Shown here in pieces: positions 9,211 to 17,654 of a stretch of 64,000 nt of DNA; position 1 is the stretch's first letter; the number at the start of each line of letters is the position of its first letter. The notes under the pieces were generated by a model. The model did no database searches and was not told the DNA's origin. It saw only the letters and a program-made list of their open reading frames with translations. The stretch lies in the NCBI GenBank assembly GCA_964621525.1, contig CAZUMS010000002.1, positions 76,827 to 140,826 on the forward strand, given 5' to 3'. Made by a program: the position numbers and the translations under genes. Source of the DNA: CAZMGV01 sp964621525 [NCBI: uncultured bacterium]. GTDB lineage: Bacteria; JAGRBM01.

Positions 9211-10139
9211 CGGGAACCTCCCGCGAACTCGATACGCGAGATGACCGGGATCCGGAGGAGCGCGAAAAACTCCACGGTCGCCGCCTGCTGGATCTCGGGG
9301 GATTCGGGCGCTTCGGAGGACTGTGCACCGGTGGCGGTCCTGGCAGTTTCCTGGATGCCCCCAAGCCGGTAGCGGGCAATACCTTCGATCGCTTCCTGCT
9401 CGTCCGCGGAAAGCGTTGCCGGCGGAGGCTGGATGTCGCCTTCGACGACATCGACGACCTTGTGGATTCGGTCCACCACGAAACCTGCAAAACCCCGCTC
9501 GGTGTCGCAGATCAGGATACGGCTCTGGCGGGTGAGGGGCGGGGCCTCGAGTGAAAGCCGGTGCCGCAGGTCCACCACCGGGACCATGATTCCGCGGAGC
9601 GAAATCAGGCCGAGCAGGTAGACCGGCGAGCGGGGAACCTCGGTGATCTGGGCCGGCTTGATCGTCTCCCGAACGTCGGTGAGCAGCACGCCGTAGCGTT
9701 CGCCGCCCACCTCGAACGTAAGATACTTTCGGGCATTGGTCTGCCGGGTCGCCTGGGCCGCATAGGAATGGAGAAACTGTTCCTCCTCGTTGATGACCGG
9801 CTCGTCCGGGAGTGCCGAGGGTGCAGCCGCCCCTTCGCCGGTTTCGGCAAAGCTGAATATATCCGGGAGTGGCGGTGCGGGCGGCGCAGCGGGTGTGTCG
9901 CCGGACGGTAGTACCGGCTTTGCAGATGGTACGGGTGGCGGTGTCGCCGCCGGCGATTTTAGGATCTCTGGTGCTGGAGGCGGCGGTGCAGGCGGCTCCG
10001 CCGGCGCGGAGGCCCTGGACGGCGCAGGCGCTTCCGGGACCGCCGCCGGAGTTCCGGCGGACGGCTTTCCGGTCTCAGGGGCGGATTTGTCCCCCCCCTT
10101 GGCTGCCTTGGCCTTCTGGCGCGCCTTGAGAACGTCCAT
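9207..10139 (-). CDS. CheW-like scaffold with long Pro/Ala-rich N-terminal extension
   Basis: The product is 310 aa. Residues 1-120 are low-complexity Ala/Pro/Lys sequence beginning MDVLKARQKAKAAKGG, predicted to be disordered. Residues 137-290 are a CheW domain, with YLTFEVGGERYGVLLTDVRE, VYLLGLISLRGIMVPVVDLR and GFVVDRIHKVVDVVEGDI. The core keeps the glycine-rich turns needed for CheA P5 and MCP binding. The start overlaps the AAA ATPase stop by one base and the stop overlaps cheW by four. The extension may tether the scaffold to a partner such as the neighbouring ATPase. That is inference from gene coupling only. Confidence 0.88.
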   Translation of the reverse strand: MDVLKARQKAKAAKGGDKSAPETGKPSAGTPAAVPEAPAPSRASAPAEPPAPPPPAPEILKSPAATPPPVPSAKPVLPSGDTPAAPPAPPLPDIFSFAETGEGAAAPSALPDEPVINEEEQFLHSYAAQATRQTNARKYLTFEVGGERYGVLLTDVRETIKPAQITEVPRSPVYLLGLISLRGIMVPVVDLRHRLSLEAPPLTRQSRILICDTERGFAGFVVDRIHKVVDVVEGDIQPPPATLSADEQEAIEGIARYRLGGIQETARTATGAQSSEAPESPEIQQAATVEFFALLRIPVISRIEFAGGSR

Positions 10140-10978
10140 CAGTGACGGACCTCTCCGGTATTCTGGCGGGGCGTCTTGGTCTCGATCCGGCCGGCCGCCG
10201 CCGATTCCACATGGGCCGGTTCCACCGTCGTCTGGTCTTTCGAGAACGCATCGATGAGGGCGCCGTGGGCGATGCTGTTCATGACACGCGGGATACCGCC
10301 CGAAAGCCGGTGCAGGAGTTCGATTGCCGCCGGGGTGAAGAGGTCTTCCCTGCCTCCGGCGATGCGCAGTCGATGGGCCACATATCTTCCCGCGTCGTCT
10401 CTGGAGAGGGGACCCAGGCGGCAGGTCAGTCCGATACGCTGGCAGAGGGCCTCGTATGCGGGCCGTGCGAGCCGCTGGGCCAGTTCGGGCTGTCCGGCGA
10501 GAATCACAGCCATCAGATTCGTGTCGTCCAGCTGAAAGTTCGTGAGAAGCCGGATCTCGTCGAATGTGGATTTGCTCGTGATGAGCTGGGCTTCGTCGAT
10601 GACAAGAACGACCGGTTTCCCCTGTTCGTGAAGTTCGAACAGGCGGCTGGAAACCTTTTCGTGCACATCGACACGGTTCTTGGGCACCGGAGCGATGCCG
10701 ATCCGCTCGGCGAGAAGCCGCAGGAGCTGTACCGGGGTCACTTTCGGATTTGTGAGCAGGACTGGGGTGATCGAATCGCCGAGCCGGTCGATGAGTGCGC
10801 GCGTAAGCGTTGTCTTGCCGCTCCCGACATTGCCGAGGAGCAGGGCGAGTTCACGGTCCTCCACGGCCAGCTCAAGGCGCGCAAGCGCTTCGGCATGGGA
10901 CGCGCTCTCGTAGAGATACGCCGGGTCCGGAGTTTTCGAGAACGGTCTGCCCGTCAGCCGGAAAAACTCTTCGTACAC
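10139..10978 (-). CDS. ExeA/GspA-like AAA+ ATPase embedded in chemosensory operon
   Basis: The product is 279 aa. It opens YEEFFRLTGRPFSKTPDPAYLYES, the typical N-terminus of the ExeA/GspA-type AAA_22 family (also seen in transposition and secretion ATPases). Walker A is at 49-57 (GNVGSGKTT) and Walker B at 122-130 (VVLVIDEAQ). A sensor-like NFQLDDTNLMAVILAGQPEL and an Arg-rich lid (QRIGLTCRLGPLSRDDA) follow. It lacks the C-terminal transmembrane and peptidoglycan-binding domains of full-length ExeA, so it is a cytosolic ATPase module. It lies 33 bp after cheA and is coupled to the extended cheW. ExeA homologues act in assembly of secretion machinery. Its job here is unknown; it may position or remodel the array. 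Confidence 0.88.
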   Translation of the reverse strand: MYEEFFRLTGRPFSKTPDPAYLYESASHAEALARLELAVEDRELALLLGNVGSGKTTLTRALIDRLGDSITPVLLTNPKVTPVQLLRLLAERIGIAPVPKNRVDVHEKVSSRLFELHEQGKPVVLVIDEAQLITSKSTFDEIRLLTNFQLDDTNLMAVILAGQPELAQRLARPAYEALCQRIGLTCRLGPLSRDDAGRYVAHRLRIAGGREDLFTPAAIELLHRLSGGIPRVMNSIAHGALIDAFSKDQTTVEPAHVESAAAGRIETKTPRQNTGEVRH

Positions 10979-11011
10979 CTCAAGAACCCCCGTGCGTCCC
11001 TCGTCTACCTG

Positions 11012-13084
11012 TTACGCGGCGCGGTCACCCGTGTGCGACCCGCCGATCATCACTTCTTCGAGAATCCGGCCCACATCGAGGACGAGGACCGTCTTCTGCC
11101 CGCCAAGTTCGGCCGCACCCGCGACGCCGGGCGCCTGCTTCAGCAGGTCCCCGAGCGGCTTGATCACCACGTCCTGCTGGCCCGCCAGCCGGTCCACGCG
11201 GATACCAAGCCGCTGTTCGGCAAGGCCCACGACGATGATGTAGTGGTAAGGTCCGTCCGGAGAAGCTTCCGTCTCGTGCCTGAAATAGTGCGCAAGGTCG
11301 ATCATCGGGACGCTCCGCTCGCGAAGCTCGAACGCTGCCCGCTTCTCGATTCGCTGTACCCGGTCGTTCGGAATGCGCACGCATTCGAGGACGTTGTAAA
11401 TCGGCACCGCGTAGGTCCGGCTCCGCGATTCGACGAGGAGCGCCTTGATGATGGCCAGCGTGATGGGGAGCGTGAGCGTCAGCGTCGTCCCCTGGCCCGG
11501 CTTGGAGTCGGTCTGGATGACCCCCGACAGGCGGGAGATGTTGTTCTTCACAACGTCCATGCCGACGCCCCGGCCCGAGAGGTCGCTCACCTCGGTCTTG
11601 GTCGAGAGCCCCGGCAGAAACACGAGGTCGAGTTTCTCGGCGCGGGAAAGCTGCTGGCCGGCGTCCACAAGCCCCAGCGACAGGGCCTTCTGGTAGACCC
11701 GGTCGGCGTCGATGCCTTTGCCGTCGTCGGAGATCTGTACGATGACCTTGTTGCCCTCGGGGAAGGCGTTCAGCCGGATGAGGCCCTGCGGGGGCTTTCC
11801 GGCGGCCTGACGTTCGGCGGCGGGTTCGATGCCGTGGTCGATGGCATTCCTGACAATGTGCATGAGCGGGTCCGACAGTTCTTCGATAATGAGTTTGTCC
11901 AGTTCCGTGTCAACGCCCGACATCTCGATCCGGACGTCCTTGCCGAGGGAGCGGGACGTCTGGCGGATGATCGTGGCGAGGCGCTCGAATACCGAACCGA
12001 TCGGGACGAGGCGGGTGGACATGACGCCGTTCTGGAGCTCGTTGATCCGGCGCGTGAAGGACCGGATCGCCTTGTCGAAATCGATTCCCGCCTGGCCGGC
12101 TTCGAACTGGGACTTGAACTGCTCGGCAAGCCGCTGGAACTCGGCCCGCTGGATCACGAGATCTCCGACAATGTTCATGAGGTAGTCGAGCTTGCCGATA
12201 TGGACGCGGACGGTCTGCGAAGCGCTCCGGGCCGAAGCCTGCTGGCCGCCGTCGCCCCCGGTTTCGGGCTTCTCCTCGGCGGCGGCCTTCGCCGTCTCCC
12301 CCGGTTTCGGGACAGGAGCCTGAGGCGGCGGAGCGGGCTCAGCCGCCTTGCCGCCGCCGATAGTCGTGATCACGAGGCCTGGGATCTTCATGACGAGTCC
12401 GGCCAGCTCGTCCCGGGAGATTTTCGTGCCCACAAGTATATCGAAGGCGATCTGGTCGGCGGTGGAGGCCGCGCCTGAAGGAAGGGTCGTGACAACCTCG
12501 CCCCTTGTCTTGGCCGCCTCGATTACCTCTCCGAGTGCCGTATCGAACGTCATGAGATCGAATACGGCGGTGATCTTGTGGATGAAATTCCCGTTCCGCA
12601 GATTTTCGTTCAGCCGGTGCTCTTCGTATTCCGACAGCGTCGCGAGCATCGCCGGATCGATCTCCGCGAGCTGGGCGGGGGATGAGCCCGCAGCCTCGGG
12701 CTTCGCCTCGATGATGCGCCGGATCTCGTCGAGCAGCGCCGCGGCGGATGGCAACGGTGCGTCCCCGGCACGGGCCTCAACCATGGATTTCATCAGATCG
12801 CTGCTCTTGAACAGGGCGTCGACGAGGGGCTTTCCGAGCTGGACCTTGCCGAGCCGGAGCGCGTCCAGGAGGTTTTCAAGCTTGTGGGCGAACTCCTGGA
12901 GCTCGGTAAAGTTGAACATGCCGGCGAGGCCCTTGAGAGAATGGGCGCCGCGGAAGATCGAGTTGACGGCATCGGGATCGTAGGGCGCGCCACCGGCCAT
13001 GGCGTCCAGCTTGAAGAGTTCCCGGTTCAGGCTGTCGAGGATCTCCTCGGCCTCCGAGACGAACTCCTGCGAAAGCCCCGCCAT
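11012..13084 (-). CDS. cheA: CheA, chemosensory histidine kinase
   Basis: CheA autophosphorylates and passes phosphate to receivers. The product is 690 aa. The HPt domain (1-110) has the phosphorylated H48 in FRGAHSLKG. A divergent middle segment follows (about 150-250, with SEYEEHRLNENLRNG), replacing a classic CheY-binding P2. P3 dimerisation lies at about 290-350. The P4 kinase carries an N-box HIVRNAIDHGIE, a G1 box SDDGKGIDADRV, a G2 box GRGVGMDVVKNN and GQGTTLTL. P5, the CheW-like domain, runs to the end with YAVPIYNVLECVRI and LVLDVGRILEEV. Three nucleotides separate it from the upstream cheY. All residues needed for activity are present. Confidence 0.97.
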   Translation of the reverse strand: MAGLSQEFVSEAEEILDSLNRELFKLDAMAGGAPYDPDAVNSIFRGAHSLKGLAGMFNFTELQEFAHKLENLLDALRLGKVQLGKPLVDALFKSSDLMKSMVEARAGDAPLPSAAALLDEIRRIIEAKPEAAGSSPAQLAEIDPAMLATLSEYEEHRLNENLRNGNFIHKITAVFDLMTFDTALGEVIEAAKTRGEVVTTLPSGAASTADQIAFDILVGTKISRDELAGLVMKIPGLVITTIGGGKAAEPAPPPQAPVPKPGETAKAAAEEKPETGGDGGQQASARSASQTVRVHIGKLDYLMNIVGDLVIQRAEFQRLAEQFKSQFEAGQAGIDFDKAIRSFTRRINELQNGVMSTRLVPIGSVFERLATIIRQTSRSLGKDVRIEMSGVDTELDKLIIEELSDPLMHIVRNAIDHGIEPAAERQAAGKPPQGLIRLNAFPEGNKVIVQISDDGKGIDADRVYQKALSLGLVDAGQQLSRAEKLDLVFLPGLSTKTEVSDLSGRGVGMDVVKNNISRLSGVIQTDSKPGQGTTLTLTLPITLAIIKALLVESRSRTYAVPIYNVLECVRIPNDRVQRIEKRAAFELRERSVPMIDLAHYFRHETEASPDGPYHYIIVVGLAEQRLGIRVDRLAGQQDVVIKPLGDLLKQAPGVAGAAELGGQKTVLVLDVGRILEEVMIGGSHTGDRAA

Positions 13085-13087
13085 GGG

Positions 13088-13465
13088 TCAGTTCACCTTC
13101 ACGTAGCGGCGGATCACCTGCTGCAGGAGATCCGGGTTCACGGGCTTGTGGACATATTCGGCGGCTCCGAGCGCCCGGCCCCGCTGTTCGTCGCGGGTGC
13201 CGGTTTCGCTGGTGATGATGATGACTGGGATGTGCTGATAGAGCGTGTTGTGCTTGACGAAGGAGACGAGTTCGAGGCCGTTGATGTCCGGCATGTTCAC
13301 GTCGGTGATGATGAGATCGAACCGGTAGCGGGGCAGGGTCTTCAGCGCTTCGAACCCGCTGGAGGTAGGCACGACGTCGATATCGCCGATCAGTTCGATG
13401 GCGGACACGATGATGGACCGCGTGGACGGCGAGTCCTCGGCGAGCAGTATCCGGGCGGTGGCCAT
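13088..13465 (-). CDS. CheY-like single-domain response regulator
   Basis: The product is 125 aa when started at the ATG at 13465. The frame is open 43 codons further upstream, but that stretch lies inside the preceding gene and has no domain character. It has acidic E10/D11, phospho-acceptor D55 in LIITDVNMP, the switch region VIIITSETG and K107 in YVHKPVN. A stand-alone receiver directly ahead of cheA (3 bp gap) is the most likely primary phosphoryl acceptor of that kinase. The start is one base after the stop of the DUF4388 protein gene. Confidence 0.9.
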   Translation of the reverse strand: MATARILLAEDSPSTRSIIVSAIELIGDIDVVPTSSGFEALKTLPRYRFDLIITDVNMPDINGLELVSFVKHNTLYQHIPVIIITSETGTRDEQRGRALGAAEYVHKPVNPDLLQQVIRRYVKVN

Positions 13466-13466
13466 C

Positions 13467-15395
13467 TCAGGCCTTCTCCTGCGGGAGGGCCCGGCCCAGT
13501 TCGCCGAGCCTGCGTTCCAGGATGGCGCGGTCCATGGCCATGCCGGCCTGCACGAGGAAGATTTCGAGGGCTTCCGTGTCGCCGATCGATGCACTTTCGC
13601 GGGCGTTGTCGCCGTATAGCAGGGCTACGCAGCGGTTGCGGCTCACGATGGGGGCGACAAACGCTTCGCCGACCGGAAATCCGCCGAGCTGCTTCACGAG
13701 GTAGTCGTTCCACTTGCCGGGTTCGAGCGGGCCCTTGTGCGTGTTCTTCGTCTGAGCGACGCCGGCGAGCACGCCGTCTTCCCGGAGCGGGATCAGCGTG
13801 GTCCGGACCACACGGGTAGGGTTCGCACCGGGGATCTCAAGACCGAACTGGCCGAGGCCCCGGATTTCCTTGTCCGTGACGAGAAAGATCACGGCGCGGG
13901 ACATGAGCTCGGCGGCGAAGCGGAGCACGAGCAGGGTGATCTCGATGTTCGATTCCGGGTTGTTCAGCTCCTGGCTCATCTGCCGGAGCATCGAGAGGCC
14001 TGCACTCGCCTGCGCTTTCGAGGCCGGCTTGAACTCGGCGCCGATCTCCTGGGCGATTTCGCCGCCGATGTCCCGCATGCCGGAAGCGGCCGGTTTCGCG
14101 CTGGCCGGGGCGGGTTTCGGTGCTTGCACAGGCTCGGCCGGGGGGCGGCTCGAAGCGGCGGGCGAAGGCGCCGGAGCGGGCGGACGGGACTGGGTGGGCG
14201 GGACTGCGGCCGCACTCAGTACCGGCAGTTTTTCGCCGGTCGTCCGCTCGATCCATTCCCCGAGGAGCGGGACAAGCACCTGCATGTATTTGCCGAGCTG
14301 TTCCGACTGGACACCCTTGTCCAGATCGCCCTTCCTCGGTTTCTTGAGGAATTTGTTGGCTCCGATCTCGACGGCCTTTTTCTCGGCGCTTTCATTGTCG
14401 TAATCGGAAACGATGGCGACCGGGCGGTCCGGCGAGATCCGGCGGACGTATTCGAGCACTTCGATGCCGCCCAGGATGCCTGCGCCGTCACTCCGGGGCA
14501 TGAGCAGGTCCGCGACGACGACGTAGCGGTGACTGCGGCTTTCGAACTCATTGATCAGCGTTTTGGCACCTTCGACCGTGTCGGCAATGTGCGTTTGGAG
14601 GCTGAACAGTTTAAGCGCCGAGGCGGTCACGTTCAGCGTTGCCTTGTCGTCGTCCACGAGGATGACCGGCGTGTTGAGCAGCTTTGCGGAGGCGGCCGGT
14701 GAGGCCGCCGGGGGCACGGACTTCACGGCCGGTGCGGGTGCTGTCGGAGCAGCCGGGGCAGGCGCCGGAGGAGCCGACGCCGGCGCCGCCCGCTTGAGCG
14801 GAATGACCCGTCCCAGTTCCGGGGGCTTAGGCGGCGGGGCTGATACCGGCGGTATCAAAGGTTCCGCCGCTGGAGCCAGAATGCCGCGTTCGTCCAGAAT
14901 CCGCAGGGCTTCCATGGCGAGGAACTGTGGGCTGATGCCTTCGGGGAGGATCATCTCCCGCTGCGACGGCTCCATGGCGCGGATCTCGTCGTTCACGTCC
15001 TGAAGCTCGAAGTTGAATTCGCCGTCGGTCCACGAAAACAGCTCGACGATGACGTTCTGGATATATTCCCGGATCGCATCGTCAATAAGCGCCGCGCTTG
15101 CCACATGAGACTGCTGAAGGAGCTGCCGCAGGGGTTTCGACTGGTCCAGATCGTTCCAGACCTGCCGGGCGGTATCGAGGGCTCCGGCGTCGATGGTTCC
15201 ATTCTTGAGAAGCAGCGAGCCGACGTCCTCGGCGATCGTGCTGACTGTCGCCGCGATCACCTTGCCTTCCCGGAACAGGATGCGCCCGCTGTTCGATTTC
15301 GCGGAGAGGAGCAGTACGCCGCTCTTCTTGGAAAGGCTGACGATCTGGAGGATGTCTCCAAGTCCCAGGTCTTCGAGATTACCGAGCAGGCTCAT
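13467..15395 (-). CDS. DUF4388(PATAN)-receiver-GAF signalling protein, first gene of operon
   Basis: The product is 642 aa with three modules. Residues 1-140 are a DUF4388/PATAN domain, beginning MSLLGNLEDLGLGDILQIV and including GRILFREGKVIAA. A Pro/Ala-rich linker (175-235) leads to a receiver domain at 242-360 (D249/D250, phospho-acceptor D296 in YVVVADLLMP, lysine in FLKKPRKGD). A second Pro/Ala linker (about 395-440) precedes a GAF-like domain at about 465-635. There is no DNA-binding or enzymatic output. PATAN domains are known in cyanobacterial and myxobacterial signalling proteins as protein-interaction modules. As the first gene in the operon it may act as a cytoplasmic hub, a role not shown by sequence alone. 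Confidence 0.88.
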   Translation of the reverse strand: MSLLGNLEDLGLGDILQIVSLSKKSGVLLLSAKSNSGRILFREGKVIAATVSTIAEDVGSLLLKNGTIDAGALDTARQVWNDLDQSKPLRQLLQQSHVASAALIDDAIREYIQNVIVELFSWTDGEFNFELQDVNDEIRAMEPSQREMILPEGISPQFLAMEALRILDERGILAPAAEPLIPPVSAPPPKPPELGRVIPLKRAAPASAPPAPAPAAPTAPAPAVKSVPPAASPAASAKLLNTPVILVDDDKATLNVTASALKLFSLQTHIADTVEGAKTLINEFESRSHRYVVVADLLMPRSDGAGILGGIEVLEYVRRISPDRPVAIVSDYDNESAEKKAVEIGANKFLKKPRKGDLDKGVQSEQLGKYMQVLVPLLGEWIERTTGEKLPVLSAAAVPPTQSRPPAPAPSPAASSRPPAEPVQAPKPAPASAKPAASGMRDIGGEIAQEIGAEFKPASKAQASAGLSMLRQMSQELNNPESNIEITLLVLRFAAELMSRAVIFLVTDKEIRGLGQFGLEIPGANPTRVVRTTLIPLREDGVLAGVAQTKNTHKGPLEPGKWNDYLVKQLGGFPVGEAFVAPIVSRNRCVALLYGDNARESASIGDTEALEIFLVQAGMAMDRAILERRLGELGRALPQEKA

Positions 15396-15588
15396 GAGAA
15401 TCGATCAACCACGCTTGCGAGCACGCTGAAAAATAAAAGTCGCTGTCCGGGACCGTCACTATCGCCTAAGTGGCCATAATAACTGGTTTTTTCCGAAACT
15501 TTTCCAGCAGAGTAAATTTATCATACGCACAGGCTGGTGCAAGTCGCCGGTGGGCGTTTCTTTGCGCTATCGGCTACATAGAGCCCCC
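15396..15588. promoter_or_regulatory. divergent control region upstream of chemosensory operon
   Basis: This 193 bp gap separates the minus-strand chemosensory operon from a plus-strand lipoprotein gene. It is the most AT-rich stretch nearby (15430-15532). On the minus strand TATTAT and TATGAT hexamers lie at about 15475-15482 and 15530-15535 and could serve as -10 elements, but no convincing -35 or sigma-28/sigma-54 pattern accompanies them. The operon promoter must lie here, because the 13 genes behind it are nearly gapless. Confidence 0.35.
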
Positions 15589-16356
15589 ATGAGTAAAACG
15601 GTTTTGTCTCGCCGCGTTATCCAGGCAATCCGGGCCCTTCCGCTCACACTGGGATCTGCGGTCCTGTCCGGTTGCGATGTCTATTACGAGTTTCACAGCG
15701 GAGCGAACGATACCGGACGGCTTCTGGTGGCTCCTTCGACCTACTTGTGGGATCTTGGCTTTCTGGCCCTGATCCTGGCGGTTGCCTTGGGCTATCCCGC
15801 GTTTTACCGGAACGTGACCCACAAGGAGATTGGCGGCCGGCGGCTGTTCGCTCTCCGGGGCCTGCTGGGACTCATTTTCGTGGCGTTCTTCTTCACCCGC
15901 ACCTGGTACAACCTGAACCACTATTGGGAAGCGAATCCGGATGGAATCAAGGAGGTGTCGATCTACCGGGAGCAGTCCATGTCCTGGGACGACGCCTATC
16001 GGGTATGGGCGGACCGCCAGAACCGGAGGGACGTGACGAAAGAAATGTCCGTGGCCGCGCCCATGTTCCACGTCATCGGCCCTGATAACCAGGCGATCAT
16101 TGTGCGCGGTGAAGAAGTTGGCTTCGGGCCTTTCGAGGAGTTCGCGAGCTTCGCCCTCGAGCTTTATTACCGCCGGCCTGTCCTCTGGAAAGCCCGCCCG
16201 AAGCCTGAAGGCAGCGCAGATACCGGTACAGCCGCTCCGGCGGATGCCCCGCCCGGAGAAGCTCCTGCTGCAACCCCGGAAGGGGCCGTGAAGCCTGAGG
16301 CTCAGCCCGCTTCGCCGGAATCTCCCGCCGCTCCGGCTCCGAGCCCCGCACCCTGA
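15589..16356 (+). CDS. putative membrane lipoprotein of unknown function
   Basis: The product is 255 aa from the ATG at 15589; a GTG 39 bp upstream is in frame but less likely. A basic N-terminus and hydrophobic stretch end in a lipobox-like AVLSGC (Cys about residue 29). Two hydrophobic segments follow, at about 51-70 (LGFLALILAVALGYPAF) and 84-104 (GLLGLIFVAFFFTRTW). Then comes a soluble region and, from about 205, a Pro/Ala/Glu-rich tail. I do not recognise the family. The last 55 bp overlap the 3' end of folC on the opposite strand, so the low-complexity tails of both proteins share DNA. Confidence 0.6.
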   Translation: MSKTVLSRRVIQAIRALPLTLGSAVLSGCDVYYEFHSGANDTGRLLVAPSTYLWDLGFLALILAVALGYPAFYRNVTHKEIGGRRLFALRGLLGLIFVAFFFTRTWYNLNHYWEANPDGIKEVSIYREQSMSWDDAYRVWADRQNRRDVTKEMSVAAPMFHVIGPDNQAIIVRGEEVGFGPFEEFASFALELYYRRPVLWKARPKPEGSADTGTAAPADAPPGEAPAATPEGAVKPEAQPASPESPAAPAPSPAP

Positions 16357-17636
16357 GCGGCGAGCCAGCGTTTCGCGGCTCCGACGAGATACAGCGACCC
16401 GGTGACGAAAGCGGCTTCGTCTGATGGCCGCCGCCAGCAGATCTGAGCCAGAATTTTTCCGAGATCGGGTTCGATCACCACGTTGTGGTGCATCTGGCGC
16501 ACGAGTTCTCCGAGTTCCCCGGCGGGGACAAGGCCCGGTGCGGTCGTGACGGTAATCCGGTGGGCCACCGTGACCAGCGGCTGGAAGAACTCCTGGCGCT
16601 GCTTGTCTCCCTTGAGCGCTACAACGAGATGGACTTTCTTCTCGCGCGCGAGGGGCTCCAGAAACCGGAGCAGCATCCGGGCGGCGTCAGGGTTGTGAGC
16701 ACCGTCCAGCCAGAGGTCGGGCCGCTTCGAGACCTGCTCGAGCCGTCCTGGCCAGCGTATCGCGGCCAATCCCGTTCTGACCTGCGGCGTCGTCACGGCG
16801 AGGCCCCGGTTCTGAAGCGTTTCGAGGGCGGCGCAGGCGGTCGCCGCATTCTGGAACTGGTGATCGCCGGGCAGGGGAAGGGGAAGGTCAGCCCAGCGGG
16901 TCTGGATGCCGAGGAAATCGAACCGGTCGGCCGCCACCCGGGCAAAGTCGAAATGCCGGCCGCCAAGATAGCAGGGGGCGTTCATCTGCGTGGCCTTGTC
17001 CTGGATCAGCCGCTGGACGGCAGGCTGGAATGCCGATGTCACCACGGGTACACCCTGACGGATGATCCCGGCCTTTTCGCGGGCGATGTCCAGGATATCC
17101 GGCCCGAGGATCGCCTGGTGGTCGAGGCCGATCGAACTGATGATCGAGACGGACGGGTCGCAGACGTTCGTGGAGTCGAGCCGGCCGCCGAGACCGACTT
17201 CGATTACGGCCAGCCTGAAACCGGCACGCGCGATCGCGAGGAAAGCCGCGGCCGTGATGAGCTCGAAGGTCGTTGGGGGATCTGCGGAAAGCTCCGGGTT
17301 CCGGTGGATCGCCTCGAGCGATTCGTTAATCGCGCCGACCAGTTCCGCCTCCGTCCAGTCGCGCGTGCCGAGGCGTACTCGCTCCAGCGCGGTCACGAGA
17401 TGGGGCGAGGTGTAGAGCGCCGCCTCATGTCCGGCCTCGTTCAGCACCGCGTGCAGCATGGCGCAGATGGAACCCTTGCCGTTCGTTCCCGCGACATGGA
17501 TCGCCTTGAACGACCGCTCCGGACTGCCGAGAGCGGCGCAGAGCCGTTCCATGCGGTCCAGCCCGAGACGCACCTGATGGGCGGCCTCGATCCGCTCGAT
17601 CTCGGCGGCCGACGAAATGGACGGGGGAAACGGCAA
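16302..17636 (-). CDS. folC: bifunctional dihydrofolate/folylpolyglutamate synthase
   Basis: FolC adds glutamate to dihydropteroate and extends folate polyglutamates using ATP. The product is 444 aa, the usual length. It carries the P-loop HVAGTNGKGSICAML, YTSPHLVTALERVRL, VEVGLGGRLDSTN and GLDHQAILG, and in the C-domain LWLDGAHNPDAAR. The last dozen residues (AQGAGLGAGAAGDSGEAG) are low-complexity and lie in the 55 bp shared with the convergent lipoprotein gene. The start is ATG at 17636, 18 bp after the stop of the phosphodiesterase gene. The gene is ordinary apart from that overlap. Confidence 0.95.
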   Translation of the reverse strand: MPFPPSISSAAEIERIEAAHQVRLGLDRMERLCAALGSPERSFKAIHVAGTNGKGSICAMLHAVLNEAGHEAALYTSPHLVTALERVRLGTRDWTEAELVGAINESLEAIHRNPELSADPPTTFELITAAAFLAIARAGFRLAVIEVGLGGRLDSTNVCDPSVSIISSIGLDHQAILGPDILDIAREKAGIIRQGVPVVTSAFQPAVQRLIQDKATQMNAPCYLGGRHFDFARVAADRFDFLGIQTRWADLPLPLPGDHQFQNAATACAALETLQNRGLAVTTPQVRTGLAAIRWPGRLEQVSKRPDLWLDGAHNPDAARMLLRFLEPLAREKKVHLVVALKGDKQRQEFFQPLVTVAHRITVTTAPGLVPAGELGELVRQMHHNVVIEPDLGKILAQICWRRPSDEAAFVTGSLYLVGAAKRWLAAQGAGLGAGAAGDSGEAG

Positions 17637-17654
17637 TGGGAGAGCTAACCGCGT

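Noticed and set aside
10139-10978. Reading the AAA ATPase as a transposition protein (IstB/TniB type)
   Set aside because: No transposase or terminal repeats are nearby, and the gene is coupled on both sides to chemosensory genes.
10142-12478. Very long plus-strand open frame (778 codons) opposite cheA and the ATPase gene
   Set aside because: It is the antisense shadow of two well-supported genes in GC-rich DNA; its translation is rich in Arg, Gly, Asp and Val with no domain.
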